A stretch of 64,000 nucleotides of DNA from Pogonophryne albipinna (taxonomy: Eukaryota; Chordata; Actinopteri; Perciformes; Artedidraconidae): NCBI GenBank assembly GCA_028583405.1, contig CM053259.1, positions 15,738,594 through 15,802,593 on the forward strand, given 5' to 3'. Numbering within the stretch: the stretch's first letter is position 1; every line of letters begins with the position of its first letter. Below the pieces are notes generated by a model, which did no database searches, was not told the origin of the DNA, and saw only the letters and a program-made list of their open reading frames with translations. Position numbers and translations under genes: made by a program. Positions 37,901 through 49,153 of the stretch are shown here, piece by piece.

Positions 37901-40900
37901 CCGGTAAGTTTAGAATTTGTCCGGTAAAATAAATTATTTCCGGACACTTGACCGGCAAGAAAAAATCCTAGCGGAAACCCTGGTCTGGAGCTGAAATCTG
38001 AAAGCCAGGTTTAAAATTAAAGGTACATTTTTTTGAAACATTAAACTCTGAAGTTTTTACAGAGGAAATTGGCATAGCTCTTTTTTTATGAACTCCATAA
38101 ATCTGAAAATACGGTCAAAAGCCATAAAAACAACTTTAGAATATGGAGGAAGTGAAACTGGAAGTTTTTGTGTATGTAAGTGCTGCTGAAGTGGAGATAT
38201 GTGGGTCAGTTTGAAAAAAACTATGATTAAAAAAAGATTATACACTTGCAAGACATAACAAGTGAATAGGGTAAACATGTATATACAGCACCACTAAATC
38301 TGCTAGTTGATAACTTCAAATGTATGTTTAGATATGTATATGAGACATTATCTAATGTTAACTTAAGTTGAATTAAGGAGCAAATACTAAATGTGTATTT
38401 TGGGTGTTTTCATTCCTGTTATGTGTTTGTGCCCTGATCAGGCGCTCCTAGTGTGATGTGTCATGTCTAGCTGTAGTTTCCTGTTATGGTTTTGTAGTCC
38501 TTATCGTTTCCCCTCCAGGTGTACCCATTTGTAATTAACCCAGGTGTGTCTTGTCTCGTCATTACCCCATGTATAAGTATTCTGCCTTCCCCTTTGTCAG
38601 GGGCTGATCCTGTCTGTGCAGTATGTGTTCTTGTCTGTCATTACGTTATATTTCCTTTGTTCAACCAAGGTGGTAATTATTCATTAAATTCTTCCTTTTG
38701 ATTACTTCGGCTACCGTCTCCTTTATTATGTTGCCTTGACTCGACATTGAGCCTGCTAAACAGTCGATGGTAACGTAATATGGGGGCTCGTGCCAAACTG
38801 ATGTGAGCAGGAATTTGGTGGTGGCCGCTGAGCTTAGTCCACACTTTGAATTATGGTTGACAGTGTCGTGTGTGTGTGGCCCATGTTTTATACCCTCTTG
38901 GTAAATAATTCTCCAATAAGGAGCGTTTTCATCCAGCTAGGGCAGCTGGACCATTTTCTATGGTTCCTTCCTTCGCCTGGTAGACATACCGTCTATACTG
39001 GTCGGGGTAGTAGGAAGACCCTGTCAGGCTCCTCCTAGGCCGGTGTATGTCAGCTAGTTAGTTATATAGGGGGCTGATAGTGAGGGATGGAAACGTTTAA
39101 GGGATGGGTTTTAGGTTGCTTTTTTTTTGAACACACAACAGTTGTAATCTCTTGCGAATAATTTTGAGTGTGGAGGCTTCAGAAGGTGACACCGGTGCTC
39201 TTCTCTATTTAGTGTATAGCGGTAGGGGAGCGGTGGCCAGAGTTATTAAGAACAGACTGTATAGACGTGTAGGGTGAAGCCGGTTTTGTTTGTTTGTGTG
39301 TATATGTTAATTGGTTGGTCGTAGCGCTGGTGGAGGATTTGACCGCCAAGGAGGTTATGGAGTGCTCTGTGGGAAAACCTGAGGAGGAGGAGGTAGTCAC
39401 ATGTGACCCGGTTTCGGAGAACCAGGTTTTGCTGAGGAAAATGGAACTGGAGTTTAAATTCGAGCAGCTGAGACATGCAGAGCGGTTATGCGCTCGGGAA
39501 GCGGAGGAGGCAGAACGTAGGCACGCTCGGGAAGCGGAGGAGGCAGAACGTGGGCGCGTACATGAGCTTGAGCTTGGAAGGCTTGGGGTAGAGGCGCGGG
39601 CAGTGCATCTTGAAGCTAGGTTCGATGTTACTAGGCACCTATGTCTGGTCCCGCAATTTTCAGAGAAGGATGTTGACAAATATTTTTCTATGTTCGAAAA
39701 TATAGCCACAACTCTGAAATGGCCTAATGACCAGTGGACATTACTTCTCCAGAGCGCACTCACCGGGAAAGCACAACACGTTTACGCGTCACTTTGCCCA
39801 AACACCCAGGATTACGCCGTGGTGAAGGCTGCTATCCTTAGGGCTTACGAGCTTGTGCCGGAGGCGTATAGGCAGAGGTTTCGCGCCCTTAGAAAGAACA
39901 ATCAGCAGACCTACGTGGAGTTTGCTTACGAGAAGGAGCTGGTGTTTGATCGTTGGTGCGCGTCGGAGAAAGTGGACACTTTGGTTAGGATGCGGGAACT
40001 CGTGCTTCTTGAGGAGTTTAAGTCCTATTATTTGCCCAATAATGTGGCGATGTACATTAATAAACGTAAGGTGACTGAGTGCTCGGTGGCTGCGAGTCTT
40101 GCGGATGAGTTTGTGTTGACGCACAAAGTGCTCTTTGACAGACCTAATTATTCCGTGCGCAGTGTGGAGAGTAGACCGAGGTGGGGCTTGGGTGACAGGC
40201 CTGTGGCCTCTGGCGGTGGCAGTGTGGGCGAGGTTGCTGAGCGGGGAATGAGGGGAGAAATGCGTGAGTGTTTCCACTGTGGTAAAAAAGGCCACATAAA
40301 GGAGAACTGTTTTGCCCTTACCCGTCCCAGTAAACAAATACCGTTGGTAATGACACCCACACACACATCTCTGAGTAGGGATGCCCAAAGGGGTGAGGAT
40401 ATGAAAGCTCGGAAGGTCTCTGAGCTGAAGAAGAAAGCCGAGCAGGAAATCAGTCAGATTAAGAAACAGCTAACCTCGCAGCTGGAGGAGAAGGAGCAGG
40501 TGATAAAGGTTCTTCAGAGTAGCCTGGAGGAAATCAAGAGCAGCGAAGCGACCGGCAAACGACACACCGAGACGTTGGAAGAGAAGACGACAGCTCTGGA
40601 GGAAGCTCTCGTCAAGCTTAAGGAAGAGCAGGAGAAAGAACTCAAAGTGATTCTGAGTAATGAGAGGCTGGAGAAAGAAAAGTCTTTAGAGGAATTGAAC
40701 ACTTTGTATGAAGAGAAGCTGTCCTCACTCCAGAGGGATGCAGCGCAGGACACTGAGGCTCTGGACTCGCTCCAGAACAATCTGAAAAAAGTGAAGAATG
40801 AGAAAGAGCAAATCCACAAGGACTTCGTCAGCCTGCAGAAAGACATCCGCACTCTGAGGAAGGAGGCCATCGAGAAGGCCCAGACTGTGGAGGCAGATGC

Positions 40901-43900
40901 ACTCAAGAATAGCTTGTCTGAGCATGAGACGAAGTTCACCCTTAATGACATTACTGTGGGGGTTATGGCGCATATCGGTGCTGTTAATACAATTCGTATT
41001 TTTTATTGTGCTGACAGTATTATTGTTTCTTGTTTCCTTCTTCTGTTTATTCCCCCATTTCGCCTTGGGGTTATGGACATAAAGTTGGGTGTGGGGGTGT
41101 TATGTGTTTGTGCCCTGATCAGGCGCTCCTAGTGTGATGTGTCATGTCTAGCTGTAGTTTCCTGTTATGGTTTTGTAGTCCTTATCGTTTCCCCTCCAGG
41201 TGTACCCATTTGTAATTAACCCAGGTGTGTCTTGTCTCGTCATTACCCCATGTATAAGTATTCTGCCTTCCCCTTTGTCTGCTGCTGATCCTGTCTGTGC
41301 AGTATGTGTTCTTGTCTGTCATTACGTTATATTTCCTTTGTTCAACCAAGGTGGTAATTATTCATTAAATTCTTCCTTTTGATTACTTCGGCTACCGTCT
41401 CCTTTATTATGTTGCCTTGACTCGACATTGAGCCTGCTAAACAGTCGATGGTAACGTAATAATTCCGCTAGTCGGAAGAAGAGGCAAAATTGCTCAAACT
41501 CTCAAGATTGACGATTGCATCAAGTGTCTTTCCTAAAGTGTCGTCAGCAGGTGAATAATTCAATTTTTCACTTCAATCACACACCCTATTTATTAATACT
41601 GCCCCAGATATGCACCGTAAGTAACTTTATCACACTGATGCTGATAATTCACACAACAGTGCAGAGCAAAAGTTAGAGGAACTCACACATCCAGAAGTAG
41701 AACATGATGGTGACGGTGCGCTGGAAGCGCTGCGTGATCTCCACATTGATGTCCTGGTAGAAGCAGGGGCCCACAGGGCAGAACGATGGCAGCGGGGGCC
41801 AGTTATTCTGACGGGCTGATGAAGACAACAGTGGGAAATCATCAATCAAGGCAATTTCTTTTTAACTCCCGAAATCAATTACACATTTAGGTATCTTAAG
41901 CATTGGTTTCCCGCCTCTCTCTCTTACTGGCTCCGGGTCCCAGGGCGTGTGACTCAAGCTCCCGCTCTCTCCTCTCCAGCTCCCGGGCTTTCTTCTCCAG
42001 CTCCTCCTGCTTCTTCAGCAGCTCTGCTGTGGTCGCGTTCACTGCCGTCTAACAGAGTAAGACATAAAGTAGAAGATGAATTAGAACTGCATATCAAGTT
42101 TCAAAGAGAGGTTGTGCAAGTAATAAATAATAAAAAGGATTGTGTTAACGATCTGTTATTATAAGAGATTCATATGGCCATTCATATATAAACACTGAGC
42201 CTTTTTTTCTCACCAAGGACTCCCATTGAGATTAAGAATCTATTATTTTATGTAAAACAAGGCCAAGAAGTGCAGCGGCATTTATAACCACACAAAAATA
42301 CTTCAGGAAACATAAAAAGGAAACAACTGTCTGTGTCTCTTCTCGGCAGCATGTGTACCTGGGAGGTGTAGGAGCCATAGTTGCGAGGCTCAGTGGGCGT
42401 CGTCCTGCTGGGGGGAGTCTGAGCCAGCACAGGTGGAGCAGAGGGAGAGGTGGCTTCATACGGAGGTGGAGGCTGGAGAAAGAAACAGACATCATACATC
42501 AGTGTGACCTCATCCTGTATGCACCAACTTTAACACTTAAAAAGGGCTGGGCAATATATTAATATTATATTGATATAGCAATATGAGATGGGATATTGTC
42601 TTGGATTTTGAGTATGTACATTTCTGAGCTTGAATCAAATCTTCTACTTCTTCTATCATCCCATTTCTCCTTTACATTTAATGAAAACAACAATAGTAAA
42701 CCCTACAATTTTGCACAGGAATTTGGTAAATAAATATTGGGATATTTATTTGTATCAGAGATGGAGTACTCGAGTCCTGGACTCGGGTGTCGATTTTCGG
42801 GACTCGTGACTCGACTCGCGCACTGATTGACGCGACTCGGACTTGGACTCGTGAATTCTCGCGTACCCCGACTTGGACTCGTGAATTTCCCCCCCCACGA
42901 TGACTCGGGATCGACTTGTACATTGACGCTCTGACTTGGACTCGGACTCGTGAATTTCCCCCCCCACGATGACTCGGACTCGACTTGTACATTGACGCTC
43001 TGACTTGGACTCGAGCAAGTTTTCTCTGGAGTCTGATGTCCTCTATCCTGGCGTGTGCACCTGTGAGGCGAGTTCACGGACTGGGCCCCGCTATTCCAGT
43101 CTAGAGATGTCTAGTAGTAGTAGTGTCTATAGAGACACACCCCGCATCGTGCTATATGCTTTCACACATTCTGTTTCCACATTGGAAAAGAGCAGCGCAA
43201 AATGCTCGTTATGTGGAAACAATATTGAAGAGAAGGCTCCATAACACATTACTCTAAGGATCGAGTTCAGACATATAGGCTGTCTTGAAAACTATCATCA
43301 GAGTAAAGTGATCTAATCAATAAATAAAGATTCAGCCGATAACAGAAAGCACATGGCTACTTAACATGCAGAATGAAGTCATTTTGCATGCCAAGTAGCC
43401 ATGTGCTTTTTGGGGCTTAATCTTTATCAGTAAACTGATTTATGTAAAAGTTCCTTCAAAATAAGAGTCCCGATCTTATTACTATCAAAAATAAAAGTGC
43501 AAAACGAAAACTTGACCATAGGAAAATATTGTCATACAAATATAATCACTTCTCTAAAAGGTAACTCATTTTAAATATAGTTAGACCTATTAAAAAAATA
43601 AAATAATAAAATAATTATTGTAAATTTACAATAATAATAATAATATTAATATTACTCATAAGCTTTATATTTGTATAGCACCTATTACAAGAATTGTAGC
43701 CAAACTCGCTTCACAGCAGTTCAATAGACAGATTAGTATAACATGACAGGATGAAAGTAATGTAGAGGAGCAGCTACATTTCAACACATATATCCACGAA
43801 GAATAATACATGAAGACTTGTGACTCGGACTTGACTTGGACTCTTCTTAGGTGACTCGGACTTGGACTCGGACACAGGTAATGATGACTCGGACTCGACT

Positions 43901-45839
43901 CGGACACTCCTTGGGTGACTCGTACTTGGACTCGACTACGACTCTCCCTTGGTGACTCGGACTTGGACTCGAAGAGTGGTGACTCGAGAGTGACTTGGAC
44001 TCGTGAATTGGTGACTTGACTACAACACTGGCCCAGTCTTACACTTAAACCTTTTTTTTTCAAACAAAAACTAAACTGCAGCTGTGTAACAACAATATGG
44101 CCACAGAGGAGTTGAAATACAGAGTTTGAAATGTATCTATTTATTTGTATCAGATTGAGACATTCATGTCTACAACAATATATGAAGCTTTCAATAACAG
44201 ATTTGCAAAGACTAGTTCAGCTTCAAGTACAAATGTAGTTCTTGTTGCTGCAGTATTTGCCAATATCAACAGCTGTCAGGAAGTACACATGAACCCAAGC
44301 TGTTTCCTAGAAGCAGCAAAGATATTCAATTCTAGAATCATGTATATCGCAAAGCAAGTGTATATTTCAGCTACTCTGTTTATAGCAATAGGTCTTTGAT
44401 GAACATATTACAACATCAAGTGTCCTCATTAAAGGTTCATTGAGCAGGATATTTCTAAAGGAAACAGTGTAAAGACTTAAACTAAAACTACCCCTCTCAA
44501 TCATCACTTGTATGAATTTCTCCAGCCTTACTGTGTCTTAGCTAGTTTGGGTTATTCTTATAAAGAAAATGCATGTCAGTAGAGCGCACCATTTAAGCTC
44601 AAGGTCTGCTGGCATTGAATGAGGGCATTACGGTGGTATAATCTCCCAATTTAGTATAGACTGGCTGCAAAAAACCAAACTGCAAGCATTTGCGATTTGT
44701 TCAGGGAGACAAATAGAAGGAATGAAGGAAGTGAAACTAAATTGCAATTTCAAAACTGAAAGCGTGCAGATAGACACAGTAAACACATTAGACATCTGAA
44801 TAGAAAAAGTATAAGTATGGGATTGAAGATTTAATAAATTGCAATTCATTCACATTAACTAATTGCCTTTCTTCATCTTGCTGCTAAATGTGGGATCATT
44901 TAATTTAACTTGCACATTACTTTGAAGTAAATGTGGAGCCAGTTTCTGTTTCTCAATTTTTTTGTCACAAATCTGAAATTAACTGAATGAAGATGTGTTT
45001 GATGATGATTGTCAACATTATATATATGTTTTCTGTTTATATAGCACATTTGCTTTACATCAAACCTGAACAATACATTTCATTTTATCAGACGGAAAAC
45101 AATAAAATCAATAGAAAACAATCAAACAAACACCAAAATAATGGAAAAACGGGTTAAATAAACGGGCAATAGCATTTTGTTGCCCTAATGTACCCTTCAC
45201 ACTTTGTATACTGTACAGTTTATGCCCTCACAGAAGAAAACAAGGCGGGACTAGCCCTGGCATGACACGAAAGGAAGCTGTTGTGTTGTATATTATCTAT
45301 AAAGTACACTATCAGCAATTATCCCTCATTATCTCACAGATAATACAACATATTACTCACCCCAGGCCCAGTAGTGTTATCAAACGGGTTGTAAAGGTCC
45401 AGTGTGGCATAACCCGTGTTGCTGCTGTGTTGAGTCACTGCAGGGTCCTAGAAGATCAAAACAAATGGTTTATGGGTTAATTAGCACATCAATAAATGTG
45501 ACTTGGCCTAATGGAACATTCATCCAAATTCGACAAACCTGAGCGGCTTCTATTGATGTGTTCATCGTTAATAATCATAGTTAATAATATGAGCTAGAGC
45601 TACAAGTGGGCAAAGCTTGAAAGGAGGGCGGAAAGGCCGAGGCAAAAAGGGACACACGTCACATGAGCAACAACAACACGCCTGCTATTAGACAGAGCCA
45701 ACATCAGGGACTTCTGCACATCACACAATTAAAACACTGCACCGAGGCAGGATATTACATTATATTCATATTTCATTTCACCCACCTGGAAAGGGTTGGG
45801 GTCCTCCATTGGCTCTGGAAAGCTTGTGTATTTTGACAT
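34986..45839 (-). CDS. scamp3: SCAMP3 secretory carrier membrane protein
   Basis: Complete gene, nine coding exons in phase: 45839-45786, 45447-45361, 42472-42359, 42048-41928, 41815-41687, 36566-36407, 35959-35858, 35763-35646 and 35135-34986; 1035 nt, 344 aa (human 347). N-terminal NPF motifs ([19 protein letters not shown]) bind EH-domain proteins; a PPPPYE element resembles a late-domain/PY motif. A coiled coil ([17 protein letters not shown]) precedes the family signature [19 protein letters not shown], then four membrane spans with the conserved [15 protein letters not shown] loop and GIPGWGFSGW. The tail [14 protein letters not shown] is typical. [10 protein letters not shown] and GIPGWGFSGW point to SCAMP3 rather than SCAMP1. 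Known role: four-span protein of the trans-Golgi and endosomes that recycles receptors and interacts with ESCRT. Intron 5 (36567-41686) hosts two transposable elements. Confidence 0.95.
37229..37982. mobile_element. DNA transposon with CAGGGTTTCCG ends
   Basis: Left end CAGGGTTTCCGTTAGCCGG and right end CTAGCGGAAACCCTG are inverted repeats. Copies of ccggtaat/attaccgg lie at both ends. From 37329 the interior starts TAGGGATGCTCCGATC, the left end of a different hAT family, without a matching right end. Located in scamp3 intron 5. No target duplication seen. Confidence 0.65.
38417..38780 (+). repeat. 5' LTR
   Basis: Direct repeat of 41098-41461. Contains a TATAAG box-like sequence near 38570 (cccatgtataagtat) and a CATTAAATT poly(A)-like signal near 38680. 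Confidence 0.9.
39357..41132 (+). CDS. Gmr1/SCAN-like Gag fused to golgin-like coiled coil
   Basis: Single frame of 591 codons from the first in-frame ATG. Residues about 1-80 are charged helix with two copies of an [13 protein letters not shown] repeat. Residues about 98-257 match the Gag core of Gmr1-like Ty3/gypsy elements, the ancestor of the SCAN domain ([50 protein letters not shown]). A zinc knuckle C-x2-C-x4-H-x4-C lies at 305-318. From residue about 350 to 526 the sequence becomes an uninterrupted Lys/Glu-rich coiled coil resembling the trans-Golgi tether GOLGA4 ([16 protein letters not shown], [12 protein letters not shown]). The last 65 codons are element-derived. No pol motifs are present. 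The golgin identification is from memory. Confidence 0.75.
   Translation: MECSVGKPEEEEVVTCDPVSENQVLLRKMELEFKFEQLRHAERLCAREAEEAERRHAREAEEAERGRVHELELGRLGVEARAVHLEARFDVTRHLCLVPQFSEKDVDKYFSMFENIATTLKWPNDQWTLLLQSALTGKAQHVYASLCPNTQDYAVVKAAILRAYELVPEAYRQRFRALRKNNQQTYVEFAYEKELVFDRWCASEKVDTLVRMRELVLLEEFKSYYLPNNVAMYINKRKVTECSVAASLADEFVLTHKVLFDRPNYSVRSVESRPRWGLGDRPVASGGGSVGEVAERGMRGEMRECFHCGKKGHIKENCFALTRPSKQIPLVMTPTHTSLSRDAQRGEDMKARKVSELKKKAEQEISQIKKQLTSQLEEKEQVIKVLQSSLEEIKSSEATGKRHTETLEEKTTALEEALVKLKEEQEKELKVILSNERLEKEKSLEELNTLYEEKLSSLQRDAAQDTEALDSLQNNLKKVKNEKEQIHKDFVSLQKDIRTLRKEAIEKAQTVEADALKNSLSEHETKFTLNDITVGVMAHIGAVNTIRIFYCADSIIVSCFLLLFIPPFRLGVMDIKLGVGVLCVCALIRRS
41098..41461 (+). repeat. 3' LTR
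   Basis: Direct repeat of the 5' LTR; the only visible differences are a cluster at gtctgctgctga against gtcaggggctga. The element's open frame stops inside this LTR at 41132. Confidence 0.9.
42544..42620 (+). mobile_element. possible hAT end fragment
   Basis: Begins agggctgggcaatatat followed by tattgatat repeats, like the left end of a common fish hAT family. No right end or target duplication found. Confidence 0.3.
42756..44030. mobile_element. Transposon with GACTCG/CTTGGACTCG subterminal repeats
   Basis: Arrays of gactcggacttggactcg-type units occur at both ends (42770-43020 and 43820-44010) around a unique AT-rich core. Ends CAGAGATGGAGTACTCGAGT and, reversed, CAGTGTTGTAGTCAAGTC are imperfect inverted repeats. 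Inside the left array a unit of about 75 bp is duplicated in tandem (42870-43010). Superfamily unknown to me. Located in scamp3 intron 2. Confidence 0.65.
43324..43428. repeat. Near-palindrome of about 105 bp
   Basis: AAAGCACATGGCTACTT at 43346-43362 is exactly reversed at 43393-43409. Pairing extends with few mismatches inward (catgca/tgcatg) and outward (aaagatt/aatcttt). It would form a long hairpin in RNA or DNA and lies in the core of the GACTCG element. Confidence 0.7.
44031..45360. other. right part of scamp3 intron 2
   Basis: AT-rich intronic sequence beyond the GACTCG element; no gene or clear element identified. Confidence 0.6.
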
Positions 45840-46165
45840 ATCGATGGCTTGGTGTTATGGAAAGGGGAGCTAATGTCAATTAGCCACCGCTCGCTGCTAA
45901 TGGTGAGTCTCTTCCAGCAGATAAAAAAGATGCGCTTGATTCTTTTGTTAATCGAGAGGAAGGGCGGTGTTAGTCGGTGTATCCAGTCAACTAGCTACCC
46001 GCCCCTCCGGTGGTCATCTCTCCACAGTTTTGGGAACAAGTGAACACGGTAACGGACAAGTTGAACGTTGTGTTCCCCGGTGTGTGTCTCCTCTCTAGTC
46101 CCGGCTGCCAGGATCCGGATCACAGCAGAGCAGATGCTTTATCCCGCAAGAAAAACAGCCGAGGA

Positions 46166-46174
46166 ACCGGAAGT
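46166..46174 (+). promoter_or_regulatory. ETS/GABP-type site upstream of scamp3
   Basis: Plus strand reads ACCGGAAGT, a perfect ETS core, 327 bp upstream of the scamp3 ATG in a GC-richer stretch. It probably marks the TATA-less housekeeping promoter of scamp3; the transcription start was not determined. Confidence 0.45.
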
Positions 46175-46269
46175 AACCAGCACAAGTCTGGCGGTCATGT
46201 GACTGCTGCTGCGGCAGACAAGCACGTGAGAGCAGTTGGGCCGTGCATGTGCTGCCAAAAAAAAATCTG

Positions 46270-47020
46270 AATTTTATAGATATACATTTTATTGAATAAA
46301 ATCCCCAAAAGATCTCTCGATGCATAATAACATTTATTAATAACAATCATATAACAATCATCTTTTTATAGCTCACATATTAATTTATTCTACAATAAAC
46401 AGTATTTTTTCCTGTATCATTCATCAAAGATAGCAGAAAAACATGCATTATGTACAAAGGAGGGGACTTTGACAGAGGATTACTCACAAAGTACACAGTA
46501 AAAGTACTTCATTTTATTTCTGGTATAAGTCAAACAACTCTATTATGGCTCTGAGTCAAACTAGTACCGAGTCCAACAGTGTCAGTTTTCTTAAGAACTT
46601 GTGGTAAAATATATTTGTATCACTCGTCAAATATAGCAGGGAAAAAATGAAGAGCAGCTGATTTGAAAAAACAAACTCGAGAGACGGCTGAGTGACCGCA
46701 GTGCAGAATCGCTGTATAGTTTAAATCTCCGAACAATGTTGTCAATTTTAGACATCTATAGGCTTATTATATTTACAGCCCTTAATAACATCCATTTTCT
46801 GGGCTCAATATGTGTCTTGGCCGTTTTCGTTGTGATCGCTAAATTCCCCTTGTTTATAATAATCACCGGTCCTTCAACAGGATACTGTAGTGATTCAAAG
46901 TGTGATTTTAGCAAACGAGTGCTTTTGTTTTGAAATCACTTCCATGAGTTTCGCCCCGCCCCTCGCTGACCATTTAGTAAGGTAAAAAGCAAAAACCTGG
47001 CAAAAACGCCTCACATGCCC
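46270..47020. other. gene-free sequence upstream of scamp3
   Basis: Sequence between the scamp3 promoter and the nested transposons; no gene recognised. Confidence 0.55.
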
Positions 47021-49153
47021 CTTTCACACCAACGCGTTTTCAGCTCCGGCTCGGAGCTGGAGCCTGAAAAGAGCCGGTTTTTCCTGTTCACACCGCAGCG
47101 GCGCCGCCTCTTAGCTCCGGAATCCGGTTCACTTCCAGCTCCAAAAAATTGTCGGTCTTGAGGCAAGAGCTTCGGAGCTAAGAGGTGGCGTCGCTTACGT
47201 CTCTCTTACGTCGAGGCGTGCAGGAAACTAAAACCTGAACATGGGTCGACTGTCATGCCTGCCTTCAAGCAGTAGTGCTTATAAACACACTTTATAAAGT
47301 CAGGCAACACTAACCAGGCTTCGTGTGATTCTGTTTATTTGTACCTTACTTTGACCATCCGTTCACTGTTATTGATCATTGTGGAGCGAGGCAGACGTTT
47401 TGTTTTGTATTATAGCAGCTATCGGATGGAATCAATACATGGGCTGCACAGGTTGTCGTGTCCGACTATCACAAGTAGAATCATAATAAAAATACGCCGG
47501 TAAAATGTGCCTGTAGAAAACGGTTTATGCCACAATAGGATAGCAATAGCAAGTAGTCAGTTTAGCTTCGGTTGCTATGCTAACATCACCCATTTTATAC
47601 CAGAGAAACTTTCATAACAGCGTTGTGATGCCAAACAGCGTCAATTCAGACTGACACACATTCACTTAGGCTAAGGGGAACTGGGGATATGTATCAGCTG
47701 CTTGTGTGAGTCGGACAGTGAATACTTTAGAGCGGCCGCTGCAGTGTGAGCTAACCGGGAGCTAACGGGAGAATAAACTCCCGTGGAAGAGCAGCCAACA
47801 CTGCAGCGGTCGGTAAATGCCGCAGAAACACATTAATAAACAATGAACCACGGCACTCTGGAGAAAAGTATAAGGTTGGAGAAGTCGTTATTCAATTTAA
47901 TCTGGCTTCGTGTGATTAAAAGCAACACGATCATCGACCCGACACAGTTCTCCGTTGGGGAGCAAATCAGCGATGTAAACGGTGACGTCATGACGCAGCA
48001 GCGGCAGCACCAGTCGGGCTCTGGGCGGTGTGAACTAGTGATGGGAATTCCGGCTCTTCTTGGTGAACCGGATCATCTGGCTCGGCTCACCAGGAAGAGC
48101 AGGCTCTTTCGGCTCCCAAACGGCTCTTCAGTTTACCACATATTATACCTTTTAATTCAATCAAATGTAGCCCTGTTTTGACTAATGATTTATATGTGTA
48201 CATATATATCAATTATTCAATACATCCTTTGTACTGAAGTATTCAAAAGTAAAAATTACATGTTTAATATAAATGATTTGCTGTGGCCAATTGTTTTCAT
48301 TGCATTTACAGACCCGTGTAACTCTCTGATACCACCCAATGAATGCATTGACTTGCTTGTAGAACCACGCTACACAAAACAGATAGCAACACCTATAAAA
48401 ACTATTTTTTTTTAAATGGGCTACTGTATCGACCTATATAAAGTATATAAATATAGTTTTTTTTTCAAAATACCAAAAAGATCCTCTATTTGCTCTGTCC
48501 AGCGCTGTTTTTGCAGGGGGCTGATTCTGTGAGCTGCAGCTGACCACGCCCCCCTGCAGGAGAGGGGAGCGTGCTCTGAGATCAGCTGCTGGGCTGTCAG
48601 AAGAGGGGGAGCAAAAGAGATCTCCGTCCTCCGTGTTTTATTCTTAGAGAAGTAAGAAGAGAAGTAATGGGGCAGAAACCCTCCTTTTTACGCAGCGGTC
48701 CAGACATAGATATCAAACGGCGACACATATTCAGTTGCCAGTTACTTTGGCATTAGGGCAGGGATATCTAGATACTTTCCAAGGTTTGACATAATGAATT
48801 GTGCCAATTTTAAAGCAAGCAACGATGTTTTCAAATCTGTAATCAAAAAGCTCCTCAAAAACACTGTATCGAAGCAGTTCCTGCCGTTGCTACGTTAGTT
48901 CAAACGGTAACAACGGATTATTTTTCTTAGCGGATGCATGTCAATTTAAATCAATACATAAAACTATTTTTTAAATCAATAAAATCATTTTCTAAATCCA
49001 AAAAAACATTTCAATTAATATTGGGAGTCATGTCGTTACTTTTTTGAGAATGTGGCCATGTAATAAGCGGGATAATGTGCACATTGCATAATGTGACTTC
49101 ATGCCGATCTAGATCCCTCCGCAAAAAAAAACAAAAAAAACGGCTCGTTCGCG

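Larger units (their letters stand above)
38417..41461 (+). mobile_element. Non-autonomous LTR retroelement with Gag-golgin frame
   Basis: Two 364-bp LTRs (38417-38780 and 41098-41461) begin TGTTATG and end GTAATA. The 5-bp duplication ATTCC (38412-38416 and 41462-41466) flanks the whole 3045-bp element. A primer-binding-like TGGGGGCTCGTGCC follows the left LTR directly, resembling the tRNA-Pro type. A G-rich run before 41098 may be the polypurine tract. The LTRs differ at only three positions, all within four bases. There is no protease, reverse transcriptase, RNase H or integrase: the only frame is Gag-like plus a coiled coil. It is antisense to scamp3. Confidence 0.9.

Noticed and set aside
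39294..39356. Earlier start for the Gag-golgin frame
   Set aside because: The codon at 39294 is TTG; the first in-frame ATG is at 39357.
39200..40400. Possible domesticated SCAN-type host gene
   Set aside because: LTRs, target duplications and near-identical LTR sequence show it is a recent mobile element, not a domesticated locus.
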